Below, one piece after another: positions 46,766 to 55,550 of a DNA stretch of 64,000 nt. The position numbers and the translations under genes were made by a program. Below the pieces are notes generated by a model. That model saw only the letters and a list, made by a program, of their open reading frames with translations, searched no databases and was not told the origin of the DNA. This DNA comes from Plebeiibacterium sediminum (GTDB lineage Bacteria > Bacteroidota > Bacteroidia > Bacteroidales > Marinilabiliaceae), in assembly GCF_026013605.1 (NCBI RefSeq), contig NZ_JAPDPJ010000006.1, forward strand, positions 86,869 to 150,868. Reading direction: 5' to 3'. The stretch's first letter is position 1. Each line of letters begins with the position of its first letter.

Positions 46766-47374
46766 TCAAACTCCCAACGCAAACATATTTTTAATACCTG
46801 ACAATATCATATTAATACCTATTGCGCCAATAAAAAAACCATTTAGGCGCAATAAAACTTCCATATTTTTATCATAAGCTGTTTTTATTTTTTTCCCTTC
46901 CAGGCTATCCCGTATTTTCTTTAATAGATAAATTAAGAAGAAGTTAAGTCCAAATGCAGCAACTAAAACAAAGCTGCCAACTAGTGGAGTATGTTTGTAT
47001 GAAGTTATAATACTTAACGAAATAGTACCTGCTCCAACCATAAATGGAAGGGCAATTTCAGAGGCTAAATCATCCAGATTTTCTTTAATCATAATTAGCG
47101 CCCGCTGACCTTTTACAATAAAAAAGTAAGCAAATGAAAAGATGATGATACCACCAAATATTCTAAATGACTCAAAGTCAATTAAAAATACTTTAACAAA
47201 CAAAAACTCCCCTGATAAAAAGAAAACATAACAGATTGTTAAAGAAATAATACTTGCTTTGAAAATTACTGTAATGAATTGTTTATGATTGAGATCTTTT
47301 CTAATGGGTTCTAAATACAAAAACAATGCAAAAGGATTTAACATTATCAATAATTCTATTAGTGATGCAAGCAT
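46766..47374 (-). CDS. MarC family integral membrane protein
   Basis: A 202-residue protein with six hydrophobic helices, of the MarC (UPF0056) family: the early NPFALFLYLEPI segment, FRIFGGIIIFSFAYFF in the third helix region and the short PFMVGAGTIS re-entrant segment before the fourth helix fit. MarC proteins were once linked to antibiotic resistance, but the function is unknown. It starts 84 bp after the HTCS stop; an 11-bp inverted repeat fills most of this gap. Confidence 0.85.
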   Translation of the reverse strand: MLASLIELLIMLNPFALFLYLEPIRKDLNHKQFITVIFKASIISLTICYVFFLSGEFLFVKVFLIDFESFRIFGGIIIFSFAYFFIVKGQRALIMIKENLDDLASEIALPFMVGAGTISLSIITSYKHTPLVGSFVLVAAFGLNFFLIYLLKKIRDSLEGKKIKTAYDKNMEVLLRLNGFFIGAIGINMILSGIKNMFALGV

Positions 47375-47376
47375 TT

Positions 47377-47436
47377 ATCAATATTTTTGAGTTGTTAATA
47401 ACTGTAAGTAATTCTCAAACTTAACAAAATATTGAT
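47377..47436 (-). promoter_or_regulatory. long inverted repeat in the marC leader
   Basis: ATCAATATTTT (47377-47387) and AAAATATTGAT (47426-47436) are perfect inverted copies 38 bp apart, with inner arms TTTGAG/CTCAAA. On the minus strand TAAGTTTG (47423-47416), a good -7 element, lies between them. The inner end is three bases from the marC start codon. Confidence 0.5.
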
Positions 47437-47457
47437 GGGATTAAAAACAATTTCCAT

Positions 47458-50400
47458 TTAAACATGGTGCTTTTTAATAAAATCAGAAGGTCTTTCTCCT
47501 ACTTCTGTAGTAAAACATTTACTAAAATATTTAGGGTCTGAAAACCCTACTCTATAGGCAACTTCCGACACCGTTAGTTTCTCTTGTTTAAAAAGTTGTA
47601 CTGCTTTTTTTATTCGCATAGACCGCACAAACTCAACTAATGACATTCCGGTAATAGCTTTAAACTTCCGAAGCACCAATGAATGACTCATACCTATTTC
47701 ATCAACAATATCAGGAACCTCAAAAGTTGGATCTTCCAGTCTTGCCTCTGTAAGTTCCATAATTTTCTTAATAAACTTATCTTCAGCAGATACAACTTCA
47801 GATTCTGCTGGCTCTAAGTTCAAGTTTTTGCTAAAATGTTCTTTAAATAAATTTCTTGATTTGATGATAGAAGTTATCTGAGCCACTAAAACTTCCGTAT
47901 TAAATGGCTTGGTTATATAGCTATCAGCACCAAATTTAAGACCTTTTATTTTGGATTCATCCTCAGACTTTGCTGTTAGCATTACAATAGGAATATGACT
48001 AGTTTCCTGATTTTCTTTTAATTTTTCAGTTAGTTGCATTCCATTTAACTGTGGCATCATCAGGTCTGTAATAACAATATCAGGCATTATTTCAGATATA
48101 TTATCCAACGCACTTAATCCATCAGGAAAATGTGTAATACTGAAGTGCACTTTAAAAATCTCAGCTAAATAAGTTGCTAATTCAATATCATCCTCCACTA
48201 TTACCATTTTATGATAGCTTCCTCCTGTAATTTCCTTGAAGAAATCAGAGTATGAGCCTTTACTTAACTTAATTTTGCCTGATTGTTCAAACTCAATTTG
48301 TTCTTCAACTGTATCTCCAACAAAATCTTTGAATGGTAATATGATATCAAAACGACAACCACCTCTTTCTAAGTTTTTTATGGTAACAGACCCTTTATGT
48401 AGCTCAACATACTCTTTTACTATCGCTAATCCAATACCTGTTCCTCCAATATTTGATTCTTCAACTGATTTTGCCTGATAAAAACAATCAAACACATGGT
48501 CTATTTCACTTTGAGGTATTCCAGGCCCATTATCTGCAACAGAAATTCTTATTTGATTTTCATTGTTTTTTGGATTTACAATATTCGTTTCACATTCCAA
48601 CTCTAACAAACCTCCTTCCTGAGGTAAAAACTTGATTGCATTGGAAATCAGGTTATAAATAACCGTCTCCAACAATTGCCAGTCCGCTTTTATGTAAATA
48701 CCTTCAGGAATATTATATACAACCTTAATATTTTTACTCTTTACTGCTAACTCAAACTCATACATCACCTTTGTTAACAACTCTTTTATAGATATTTTAG
48801 AGTGCTTTAATGTATATAACCCATCATCCATTTTCCTCAATTCCAGCAACCTGTTCACCTGGTTAAGCAAACGCCTCATATTACGCATGATTACACCTGA
48901 TAAGTCTTTAGCTTCAGCAGGTAATTCTTCAATAGATGCCAGCTGTCTTAAAGGCTCATTTATCAATGTTAACGGAGTTCGTATTTCATGCGATACATTG
49001 GTGAAAAAACGAATTTTTGCCTCTGATATCTCAACTTCCTTTCTATGTTCCAATTCCTGAATTTGTAATTGGTTTTTTTCCTTCAGTCTTATTAATGAAT
49101 ATCTTCTAAAAGCCAACAATAAGAACAAAATAAAACAAAGATATAGTGCATAAGCCCATGGTGTTAACCAAAATGGAGGCTGCACCACAATTTTTAATTC
49201 TGCAGTCTTTTCGGACCATGATCCATCGCTATTGGAGGCTTTAACCTGAAGCCTGTAATCTCCCGATTGCAAATTGGTAAATGTAACACTTCGATCCTGC
49301 CCTAATATTTCAATCCACTGATCATTAAAGCCTATTAATCTATACTTATATTTCGTCTTATCCTTTAAATAGTTCGTATTTAAAGATGAAAATTCTATTG
49401 AAAATAACTTTTCGTTGTGCTTTAATTTAATTGATTTACTATAAGTAATTTCATTATTCAGAATAACCCTGCCATCATACTTATAACCAGGAACTATTTT
49501 ATTATTTAATACAGAAAGGTTTGTAAAGTAAACAGGCAGGTTTTTTAAATCATGAATAACACTATCAGGATTAAAATAAACCAAGCCATTTAACCCTCCA
49601 AAAAATAGTCGCTGACTATTTATTCCGTTATATTGGGCACTTTCATCATAGCTTTGCACTACATCTAAATCATCCGGAATAAATTCTATAACATTACCAT
49701 CTTCTCTGGAATAGCGACAAAGACCTCTATTTGTTCCAAGCCATAAAAAGCCATTTTTATCCTCACTAATTGTATACACAATTCCTCCTGGCAAACCATC
49801 TTTTTCAGTTATTTCCTTAAAAGAAATAGTTCCATTTTTTAAGGATTTTTCAAGAGTTGATCCCTTAGCAGGAATAAGTTTAGCTAAGCCTCTCCCTGTT
49901 CCCAACCATATTTCACCGTTTTTTGATTCAAATATTTTATAAATATCATTATGTGATAGTGAATTTTCTTTACCAGGAACATGCGTATAAACATCAAAAC
50001 TTCCTTGCTTAGAGATCACCTGATCCAAGGGTGCAATATTTAACCCTCCTCCTTTAGTTCCAACTAACAAATAGCCATTTGATGTTTCGTGTAAAGAAAG
50101 TACCACATTATTACTTAATCCCAACATTTCTTTGGATGTTCCCATATACTTGGTTATTTCATTGGTAGAAGTATTAACATATCCCATTCCACCTCTCCAT
50201 GTTCCAAACCAAATATTGCTATAATGATCTTCCATTAAAGAGAACACATAACCTCCAACTTCATAATCATTAAATTCTCCATTGGCTCTGCAACAAATTA
50301 GTGAGGTCAATGAAGTTCCTAACCAAATATTATCTTGCTTATCTAATAAAAGGGTTTCTATTAATTTATCTAATTTTTGTCCATCGAACTCTACCTCTAA

Positions 50401-51648
50401 TTTGCGATTAAAGTTTAAATCATTATTATTAAGATTATACTGATAAATGGAGCCATTCAGTGTACCTAACAACAACTGATCACGTTTTGAAAATACGGCC
50501 TTTATCTTCTCAAACTTTACCAGCCTGTTTTTTTCATTTTTGGTAGTAACAAATCGAAACGGATTTGTAGATAAATTAATGGTACAAAGCTCAGACCCTT
50601 CTGTTCCAATCCATAACAACCCATCATCATCGTAATAAAGATCATTAATAATATTAACTGTATTTAACTCTTCTTGATTCAATAAATCATTATAATAAAT
50701 AATTTTATCTCCTTCAAGCCGTGCTAATCCGGATCCTTCTTCAATAAACCAAACATTATTCTTCTGATCAATAATAACATCATCAATACGATTTGACCTA
50801 AGATGAAATGGCTCATCTACCCGGGCACTGTAAATTGTTTCTTCATAACTATCACTATCTGATTGAGCTATTAATTTAATAAGTCCATCATAGTTTGCAA
50901 GCCAAATATTTCCTGCATTATCTTTAGTTATAGCCTTTGTAATACTTACCCATCTTAAACCGGGTGAAATTACTTTAAAATCACCCTTCTCAATATCAAA
51001 TACAAATACTCCGGTACTTGAACCAACAATAAGCTTTTTCTCATTCAGGGCAAAAATGTTTTGCGCACTAATATTTCTATCTCTTGGAATAAAGGGTTCA
51101 TTATTAAATTTTCTAAAAACAGCACCTTCTGTAACATTAATAAATTGATCTTTCTGCTTATTATATTTTAATAAACCAACAGAAGTAGCGGCCCATACAT
51201 CCTGATTTTTATCGATAGAAATATCTCTTACAAAACCATCAAATGTATCATATGGGTAACGTTTAAAACTTCCATTTTTTAAACCTAATCTATTTATTCC
51301 ACCTCCACGTGTTCCTATCCATAAAAAAGAATCTCGCTGAACCTCTAAACAGCTAATTTCATTATTTGAAACTGAATTTTTGTTTTCAGGATCATATTTA
51401 TAACTAATGTATTGATATCCATCAAAACGATTTAAACCATCTTTGGTCCCAACCCATAAAAAACCGGTGCTATCTTTAGCAATACACTGTACTGACAAAT
51501 GAGAAAGTCTGTTTGTGGATTCTACATTTTTTATTTTATAATCTATAGCAAATAGATTTAATGCAAAAAATAGAACACCCATCAACAAAAATACTCTGGC
51601 ATAACTCATAACAAACCTTACAATTAAATGCATATTTACTCTCTCCAT
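47458..51648 (-). CDS. hybrid two-component system regulator (HTCS) of the second glycan locus
   Basis: A one-protein signalling system of about 1396 residues that senses a glycan fragment in the periplasm and activates the neighbouring locus. After a signal anchor come about 14 beta-propeller blades with the reg_prop pattern (FLWVGTKDGLNRFDG, FLWIGTRGGGINRL, IWLGTGRGLAKL), a Y_Y_Y domain (YKYRLIGFNDQW to WSEKTAELKIVV, about 745-830), a membrane helix, HisKA with SHEIRTPLT (His 887 from this start), ATPase (GGTGIGLAIVKEY), a receiver with VITDLMMPQLNG (Asp 1195) and an AraC-type double HTH (SMRIKKAVQLF, VAYRVGFSDPKYFSKCF). The longest frame starts at TTG 51684; ATG 51648 is more plausible, and ATG 51609 would give the shortest signal peptide. 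Its location just after the GH10-like gene ties it to that locus. Confidence 0.95.
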   Translation of the reverse strand: MERVNMHLIVRFVMSYARVFLLMGVLFFALNLFAIDYKIKNVESTNRLSHLSVQCIAKDSTGFLWVGTKDGLNRFDGYQYISYKYDPENKNSVSNNEISCLEVQRDSFLWIGTRGGGINRLGLKNGSFKRYPYDTFDGFVRDISIDKNQDVWAATSVGLLKYNKQKDQFINVTEGAVFRKFNNEPFIPRDRNISAQNIFALNEKKLIVGSSTGVFVFDIEKGDFKVISPGLRWVSITKAITKDNAGNIWLANYDGLIKLIAQSDSDSYEETIYSARVDEPFHLRSNRIDDVIIDQKNNVWFIEEGSGLARLEGDKIIYYNDLLNQEELNTVNIINDLYYDDDGLLWIGTEGSELCTINLSTNPFRFVTTKNEKNRLVKFEKIKAVFSKRDQLLLGTLNGSIYQYNLNNNDLNFNRKLEVEFDGQKLDKLIETLLLDKQDNIWLGTSLTSLICCRANGEFNDYEVGGYVFSLMEDHYSNIWFGTWRGGMGYVNTSTNEITKYMGTSKEMLGLSNNVVLSLHETSNGYLLVGTKGGGLNIAPLDQVISKQGSFDVYTHVPGKENSLSHNDIYKIFESKNGEIWLGTGRGLAKLIPAKGSTLEKSLKNGTISFKEITEKDGLPGGIVYTISEDKNGFLWLGTNRGLCRYSREDGNVIEFIPDDLDVVQSYDESAQYNGINSQRLFFGGLNGLVYFNPDSVIHDLKNLPVYFTNLSVLNNKIVPGYKYDGRVILNNEITYSKSIKLKHNEKLFSIEFSSLNTNYLKDKTKYKYRLIGFNDQWIEILGQDRSVTFTNLQSGDYRLQVKASNSDGSWSEKTAELKIVVQPPFWLTPWAYALYLCFILFLLLAFRRYSLIRLKEKNQLQIQELEHRKEVEISEAKIRFFTNVSHEIRTPLTLINEPLRQLASIEELPAEAKDLSGVIMRNMRRLLNQVNRLLELRKMDDGLYTLKHSKISIKELLTKVMYEFELAVKSKNIKVVYNIPEGIYIKADWQLLETVIYNLISNAIKFLPQEGGLLELECETNIVNPKNNENQIRISVADNGPGIPQSEIDHVFDCFYQAKSVEESNIGGTGIGLAIVKEYVELHKGSVTIKNLERGGCRFDIILPFKDFVGDTVEEQIEFEQSGKIKLSKGSYSDFFKEITGGSYHKMVIVEDDIELATYLAEIFKVHFSITHFPDGLSALDNISEIMPDIVITDLMMPQLNGMQLTEKLKENQETSHIPIVMLTAKSEDESKIKGLKFGADSYITKPFNTEVLVAQITSIIKSRNLFKEHFSKNLNLEPAESEVVSAEDKFIKKIMELTEARLEDPTFEVPDIVDEIGMSHSLVLRKFKAITGMSLVEFVRSMRIKKAVQLFKQEKLTVSEVAYRVGFSDPKYFSKCFTTEVGERPSDFIKKHHV

Positions 51649-51855
51649 AATAAAAAATCTATAAGCGAAATAAAAAGTACCCAATACGTATACTTATCTA
51701 AATCTTTTAAAATGCCTAAATAAACTAATTCCCAATAAGTTGATGGATAGAAAGAGTAACTATTATTTTAATTACCCTACATAATAAAAAGAAATACAAT
51801 TACTATGATTGACTTCTTGATAATTCCTAAAAATACAGTCTTTTAAATGTATAAA

Positions 51856-51885
51856 CAAAACTATTAAGCAGATTTTTAGAGCAAA
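51856..51885 (-). promoter_or_regulatory. promoter candidate of the HTCS gene
   Basis: On the minus strand TTTG (51885-51882), 18 bp, TAGTTTTG (51863-51856) fits the consensus. The start codon is about 200 bp downstream. Confidence 0.5.
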
Positions 51886-51994
51886 ACACTAAAAGATTCC
51901 ATGAACATAAGATTTAATCCATACGAATTAATTCATCATGATACTTTCAGGTAACACAAATCCTATTAAATAGGATTATAGTTCAAAATAGCGT

Positions 51995-52023
51995 AAAAAA
52001 AAAGGTTGCTACAATAGCAAACC
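51995..52023 (-). terminator. intrinsic terminator of the second glycan locus
   Basis: AGCAAACC (52016-52023) and GGTTGCT (52004-52010) pair, with one bulged base, and a run of nine T follows on the minus strand (A run 51995-52003). Confidence 0.75.
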
Positions 52024-52057
52024 CTAAATCTATTTCTAAAAGCATAATAACAAAGAA

Positions 52058-52099
52058 AACCCTCTCTTAATTCTGCCAACAGCAAAAAAAGAGAGGGTT
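52058..52099 (-). terminator. stem-loop after the GH10-like gene
   Basis: AACCCTCTCTT (52058-52068) and AAGAGAGGGTT (52089-52099) are perfect inverted copies around a 20-base loop, 29 bp after the stop. The sequence after it is weakly T-rich; it may protect the mRNA end while the second hairpin terminates. Confidence 0.6.
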
Positions 52100-52127
52100 A
52101 AAGTGAATTTATGAGAATCCTAAAACC

Positions 52128-54257
52128 TTATTCCTGAGCTCCCAAGCCTATGGCAAAACCCATAAAGGCTTCTTTTCTATTAAATCCGGCATTCCATAAG
52201 CCATTGTCTCCAACAGGGCTTGATAAAGAGATTCCGTATTGTTGCGAAACTGGCACCTTTGATACATATAAATCTAATACTCCTTTATAAATTTCAGATA
52301 ATAAAGGATCTGGTATAATTTTAACATCTGAACCAATAGGAGTTTTAACATATAAGTTAGTGATATAAATCAACTTACCTGTTGCAGCTAAGTCTTCCAA
52401 CATACTTCCAACTGCTTCTAAATCAGAATCCATATATAGTGAAAGATTAACAGCTATACCATCAATATCAGCGATAGTATTAGCATAACTAATCACCGCA
52501 TTTAGCTTATCTGCATTTGAATTTAAGTCTGTTTCACTAATAAATAATTTAGCTCCAGCAGACGCATTTTCTCTAGCTAAACTAAAAGCCATACTAATGT
52601 AATCCTCTCCTAAATAATCAGCCCAGAAAAAAGCTCCTTCTTCACTTACTCCTCCACTAACAGCTACACTACCGTCTGCTGCAAATGGATTCTTCACCAC
52701 AGTCCAGTCACTAATTCTATCACCTAATGAAGTTAAAACATTAGTAATACATTCACTTAAGGCACTATTTGCAGCTGATTGTTTCTCCTCATCAGAAACA
52801 TCTAATGTAACTTCTTCTTGTGCTATAGCAGCAGAACCTAAACCTGTAGGTCGGTTTGAAGTCATAGTTAAATATATCTTATCAAATAAATGACCTCCTT
52901 CACGAATTTTAAATGAAACAGAATGCTCTCCTGCATCAAATTGAAATGCATCTCCTGTTGAATAATTATGCTTAGACCACTGCCACTCACTATCATTCTG
53001 AAATTCAATACCATTATGATAAAAATAAGTCCCTCCATCAATACTGATATACCATGAATCATCTGTTCCATTCGCTACTTCACATTTATGTCTTAACCAC
53101 AAATAGTATGTACCTGCTGTATTCACATTAAAAGTGTAAGTAAACTGATAATCCTGATTACTTGCATCAGATGGTAATCCTGTTGCTACATGATTATTAC
53201 TTGAAACGCCATCAATTGTTCCATTTATATATTCTCCTCCGGAAACAGCTGTTGTACTTCCACTTTCTACAAACATCCATTGTCCTTTTTCTTGCGCATC
53301 CTCACACTCCAAAAATATCTCATCTGGGTTGTCCACTGATCCATTTAAGTTAACAACCGAAAGTCCTTGAATATTCAAAAAATATGAAACATCAGGAGTT
53401 TTGCCTAACTCAATATTAAAAGAGAAGGCTCCACTTCCATCAAAATCATCTGTTTGAATCTGAATTCTATTCCAACCAATTTTAGTAGTAAATGTAGCTC
53501 CTGTTATTCCTGATCCTAACCAGTCAAATTCAGGTTCATTATTATTTAAACCAGTAAAAGTTACTCTTCCTTCTCCTGATTTATTTGACAATACATAGAA
53601 AGTCAACTCAAATTTAGCACCTTCTGCAACTGTATAAACCGGAGACTGAATTGATGTAGCATCATAAGAAGCTTCTGATGTACCATTTACCATCTTAATA
53701 GATGCATGACCTAAATAATCTTCAATTGAAACATCTCCTGTTACATTCCACCCGGTAAAACTTCCATCATTTAAAGGGGCAGGTTTTACCATATTAGGAA
53801 AAAGTGGAGTCAAATACACATATGGAGCAACAAATGAATTCAAATAAGTATCATTTTGATTAAAGTTTGAAATAATTGCATCTCCATAAACAGATAAGCC
53901 TTTTTCTTGTGCGGCTGATACATAATTATACGCAGCTAAAAAATCATAACGTCCATCTTCTGTTAAAAATACTTCAGAAGTAAGTTCTGACGATGGCGTA
54001 ACCTGTTCAAAATTTGTCATTAATAATGACGACAAAGAACCTGATGAAATATCATCTAACGAAGCATTAGAACCCAATATTAGATCACCCGAATAGGTTT
54101 TCAAAACATCGTAGCTACTAACTTTTTCGCCAACTATGACACTAACCGGCTTTTCAACCTCAACACCAGCTTCAACTTCTTCATCAAGCTCGGCACAGGA
54201 AGACATAAGCACAGCCGCAGTCAATACGACAAAATATGTTTTATTAAATATTTTCAT
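52128..54257 (-). CDS. GH10-like lipoprotein without catalytic residues, with two inserted carbohydrate-binding modules
   Basis: A 709-residue lipoprotein (lipobox LMSSC, Cys 21). Residues about 45-155 and 490-700 follow the two halves of a GH10 xylanase barrel: NFEQVTPSSEL with DGRYDFLAAYNYVSAAQEKGL-like strands (landmarks FEQVTPSSEL, YDFLAAYNYV), and later LGEDYISMAFSLAR, AKLFISETDLNS and IDGIAVNLSLY. A CBM4-like module (about 160-305) and a CBM6/35-like module (about 314-470) are inserted between them, as is known for Bacteroidota xylanases of this locus type. But the acid/base motif WDVVNE reads WTVVKN (Asn 523) and the nucleophile motif ITELDV reads ITNLYV (Asn 634); the VRGHTLVWH stretch reads VYGDAIISN. 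So it should not hydrolyse xylan and is best seen as a surface glycan-binding protein. Last gene of the locus. Confidence 0.85.
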   Translation of the reverse strand: MKIFNKTYFVVLTAAVLMSSCAELDEEVEAGVEVEKPVSVIVGEKVSSYDVLKTYSGDLILGSNASLDDISSGSLSSLLMTNFEQVTPSSELTSEVFLTEDGRYDFLAAYNYVSAAQEKGLSVYGDAIISNFNQNDTYLNSFVAPYVYLTPLFPNMVKPAPLNDGSFTGWNVTGDVSIEDYLGHASIKMVNGTSEASYDATSIQSPVYTVAEGAKFELTFYVLSNKSGEGRVTFTGLNNNEPEFDWLGSGITGATFTTKIGWNRIQIQTDDFDGSGAFSFNIELGKTPDVSYFLNIQGLSVVNLNGSVDNPDEIFLECEDAQEKGQWMFVESGSTTAVSGGEYINGTIDGVSSNNHVATGLPSDASNQDYQFTYTFNVNTAGTYYLWLRHKCEVANGTDDSWYISIDGGTYFYHNGIEFQNDSEWQWSKHNYSTGDAFQFDAGEHSVSFKIREGGHLFDKIYLTMTSNRPTGLGSAAIAQEEVTLDVSDEEKQSAANSALSECITNVLTSLGDRISDWTVVKNPFAADGSVAVSGGVSEEGAFFWADYLGEDYISMAFSLARENASAGAKLFISETDLNSNADKLNAVISYANTIADIDGIAVNLSLYMDSDLEAVGSMLEDLAATGKLIYITNLYVKTPIGSDVKIIPDPLLSEIYKGVLDLYVSKVPVSQQYGISLSSPVGDNGLWNAGFNRKEAFMGFAIGLGAQE

Positions 54258-54375
54258 ATCTCTAAATTTAAAATCTAAAACTCTAAAATGAAATTTGCCA
54301 ACCTAATAGTTAACTAAAATCTATGTATAAATTATGCTGGTTCATTTCATAACTTTTTAAATTTCTCTTAAACCA

Positions 54376-54405
54376 GCTCTATGAATTCTTTCTGAATCAT
54401 AGAGC
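54376..54405 (-). other. intercistronic hairpin before the GH10-like gene
   Basis: GCTCTATGA (54376-54384) and TCATAGAGC (54397-54405) pair perfectly, extendable by ATTC/GAAT with one bulge. There is no T run. It lies in the 174-bp gap, 27 bp after the XusE-like stop. Confidence 0.6.
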
Positions 54406-54431
54406 CAATTTTAAAAGTTTATTTTATAGAA

Positions 54432-55466
54432 CTACTCTTTTGATACAAGTCGATATTCAGGAGCAACACCTCTGTTTCTACAAACTAATGTATCTTTTGT
54501 AGCATATGTATACCCTAAATCAGTAAGTTCAACAGTATAATCCAAATAAAGCGCATCTCTATCGTAACCACCCATGCTATTTTTCTCACCATCAGTAACG
54601 AATTTACCTGTTCCTGATACTGTATATGAAGAAGAATTGCTTGACACTGTACAATTATTGTTATCATCAAATGCTAATAATAATTCAATGTTTGCGCGAG
54701 TTGTTTCATTATCATCCTCTTTAATTGAAACTGGTAATGAACATTCGGTTAATGATAACGTAGAAACACTTACTAACTCATCTCTTTCAACATATTCTTC
54801 TCTCCGAATATCTGTTACAGAACTAACTCCATCACTAATAACATCTTCGCCTCTTCTTAGATAATTGGCATGGTACTGATTAACATACTTAATACCATAA
54901 AGCACATAATCTTTTGGAGCTAATTCCCAATCTGCAGCAATAAACCTATCTGGATTCTCAACTAAAGGTTTGCCACTAAGAATACTATCTGCATTTGCTA
55001 CATCTGTCATAACAAGAGGAATAACATAATGCTGATCTAATGCAAGAGGATCTGCAAAAAAATCAGGAGTTAACTGTACCTCAACACCCCCTAAAATCTC
55101 ACCGGCTTTAATTGTAATTTGATTACTCGCAAGATTATAATAACTTGAAGGCATTGCCACTAATTCTGAAGATCCTGAAGTATAACTTAGTCCTTCACAT
55201 AAAGTTTCATCAACTACAATATTAATAGTTCTGTCCTTTGAGTTTGCATAAACACCTCCCATTGTGGCAGTTATCTTAACTTTTCTCTCATTATCAATAG
55301 TGTTATCGACCTGAGGATCTTCACCCAACTCCAACGTTCTTATAGGAGACTGATTTGCAAAATAAACAGTTGTATAATCAAAATCAGGATAAGAAACGTC
55401 CTCATTATCACAAGAGAACAAAACGCCTGCAATAAAAACCGCTAATAATATTTTATGTATTTTCAT
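54432..55466 (-). CDS. XusE-like surface lipoprotein (DUF1735 plus C-terminal DUF5627-type domain)
   Basis: A 344-residue lipoprotein (lipobox LFSC after MKIHKILLAVFIAGV). The first part, about residues 25-170, is a DUF1735-type beta-sandwich (TVYFANQSPIRTLELGED, IKAGEILGGVEVQLT, DQHYVIPLVMTDV), and the second part, from about 185, matches in aspect the C-terminal domain (LAPKDYVLYGIKYVNQYHANYLRRG) of the protein encoded at this position in xylan loci of Bacteroides and Prevotella (XusE). The role is glycan binding at the cell surface. ATG 55466 was chosen; the longer frame up to 55532 runs through a hairpin and adds a Cys-rich stretch before the signal peptide. Family names are from memory. 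Confidence 0.8.
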   Translation of the reverse strand: MKIHKILLAVFIAGVLFSCDNEDVSYPDFDYTTVYFANQSPIRTLELGEDPQVDNTIDNERKVKITATMGGVYANSKDRTINIVVDETLCEGLSYTSGSSELVAMPSSYYNLASNQITIKAGEILGGVEVQLTPDFFADPLALDQHYVIPLVMTDVANADSILSGKPLVENPDRFIAADWELAPKDYVLYGIKYVNQYHANYLRRGEDVISDGVSSVTDIRREEYVERDELVSVSTLSLTECSLPVSIKEDDNETTRANIELLLAFDDNNNCTVSSNSSSYTVSGTGKFVTDGEKNSMGGYDRDALYLDYTVELTDLGYTYATKDTLVCRNRGVAPEYRLVSKE

Positions 55467-55491
55467 GTGTAATAATTTTTTTCCATGGTTA

Positions 55492-55533
55492 CATGAAACG
55501 CACCAATAAGCTTTTATTATGGATTGTTTCATG
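55492..55533 (-). other. intercistronic hairpin between susD and XusE-like genes
   Basis: CATGAAAC (55492-55499) and GTTTCATG (55526-55533) are perfect inverted copies 26 bp apart, in the gap after the SusD stop. There is no T run. Confidence 0.45.
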
Positions 55534-55550
55534 CATTTAATTATTAAATA

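Larger units (their letters stand above)
51685..52127. other. gap between the HTCS gene and the glycan locus
   Basis: No gene. It holds the two terminator-like hairpins of the locus (51995-52023 and 52058-52099) and a promoter candidate for the HTCS (51856-51885). I see nothing else in it. Confidence 0.6.

Noticed and set aside
45452..47374. MFS and MarC genes as an antibiotic-resistance pair
   Set aside because: The old link of MarC to resistance is not supported by current knowledge, and the MFS substrate cannot be read from the sequence.
55467..55532. N-terminal extension of the XusE-like protein from ATG 55532
   Set aside because: It would place 22 residues before a complete lipoprotein signal peptide and would translate a hairpin in the gap.
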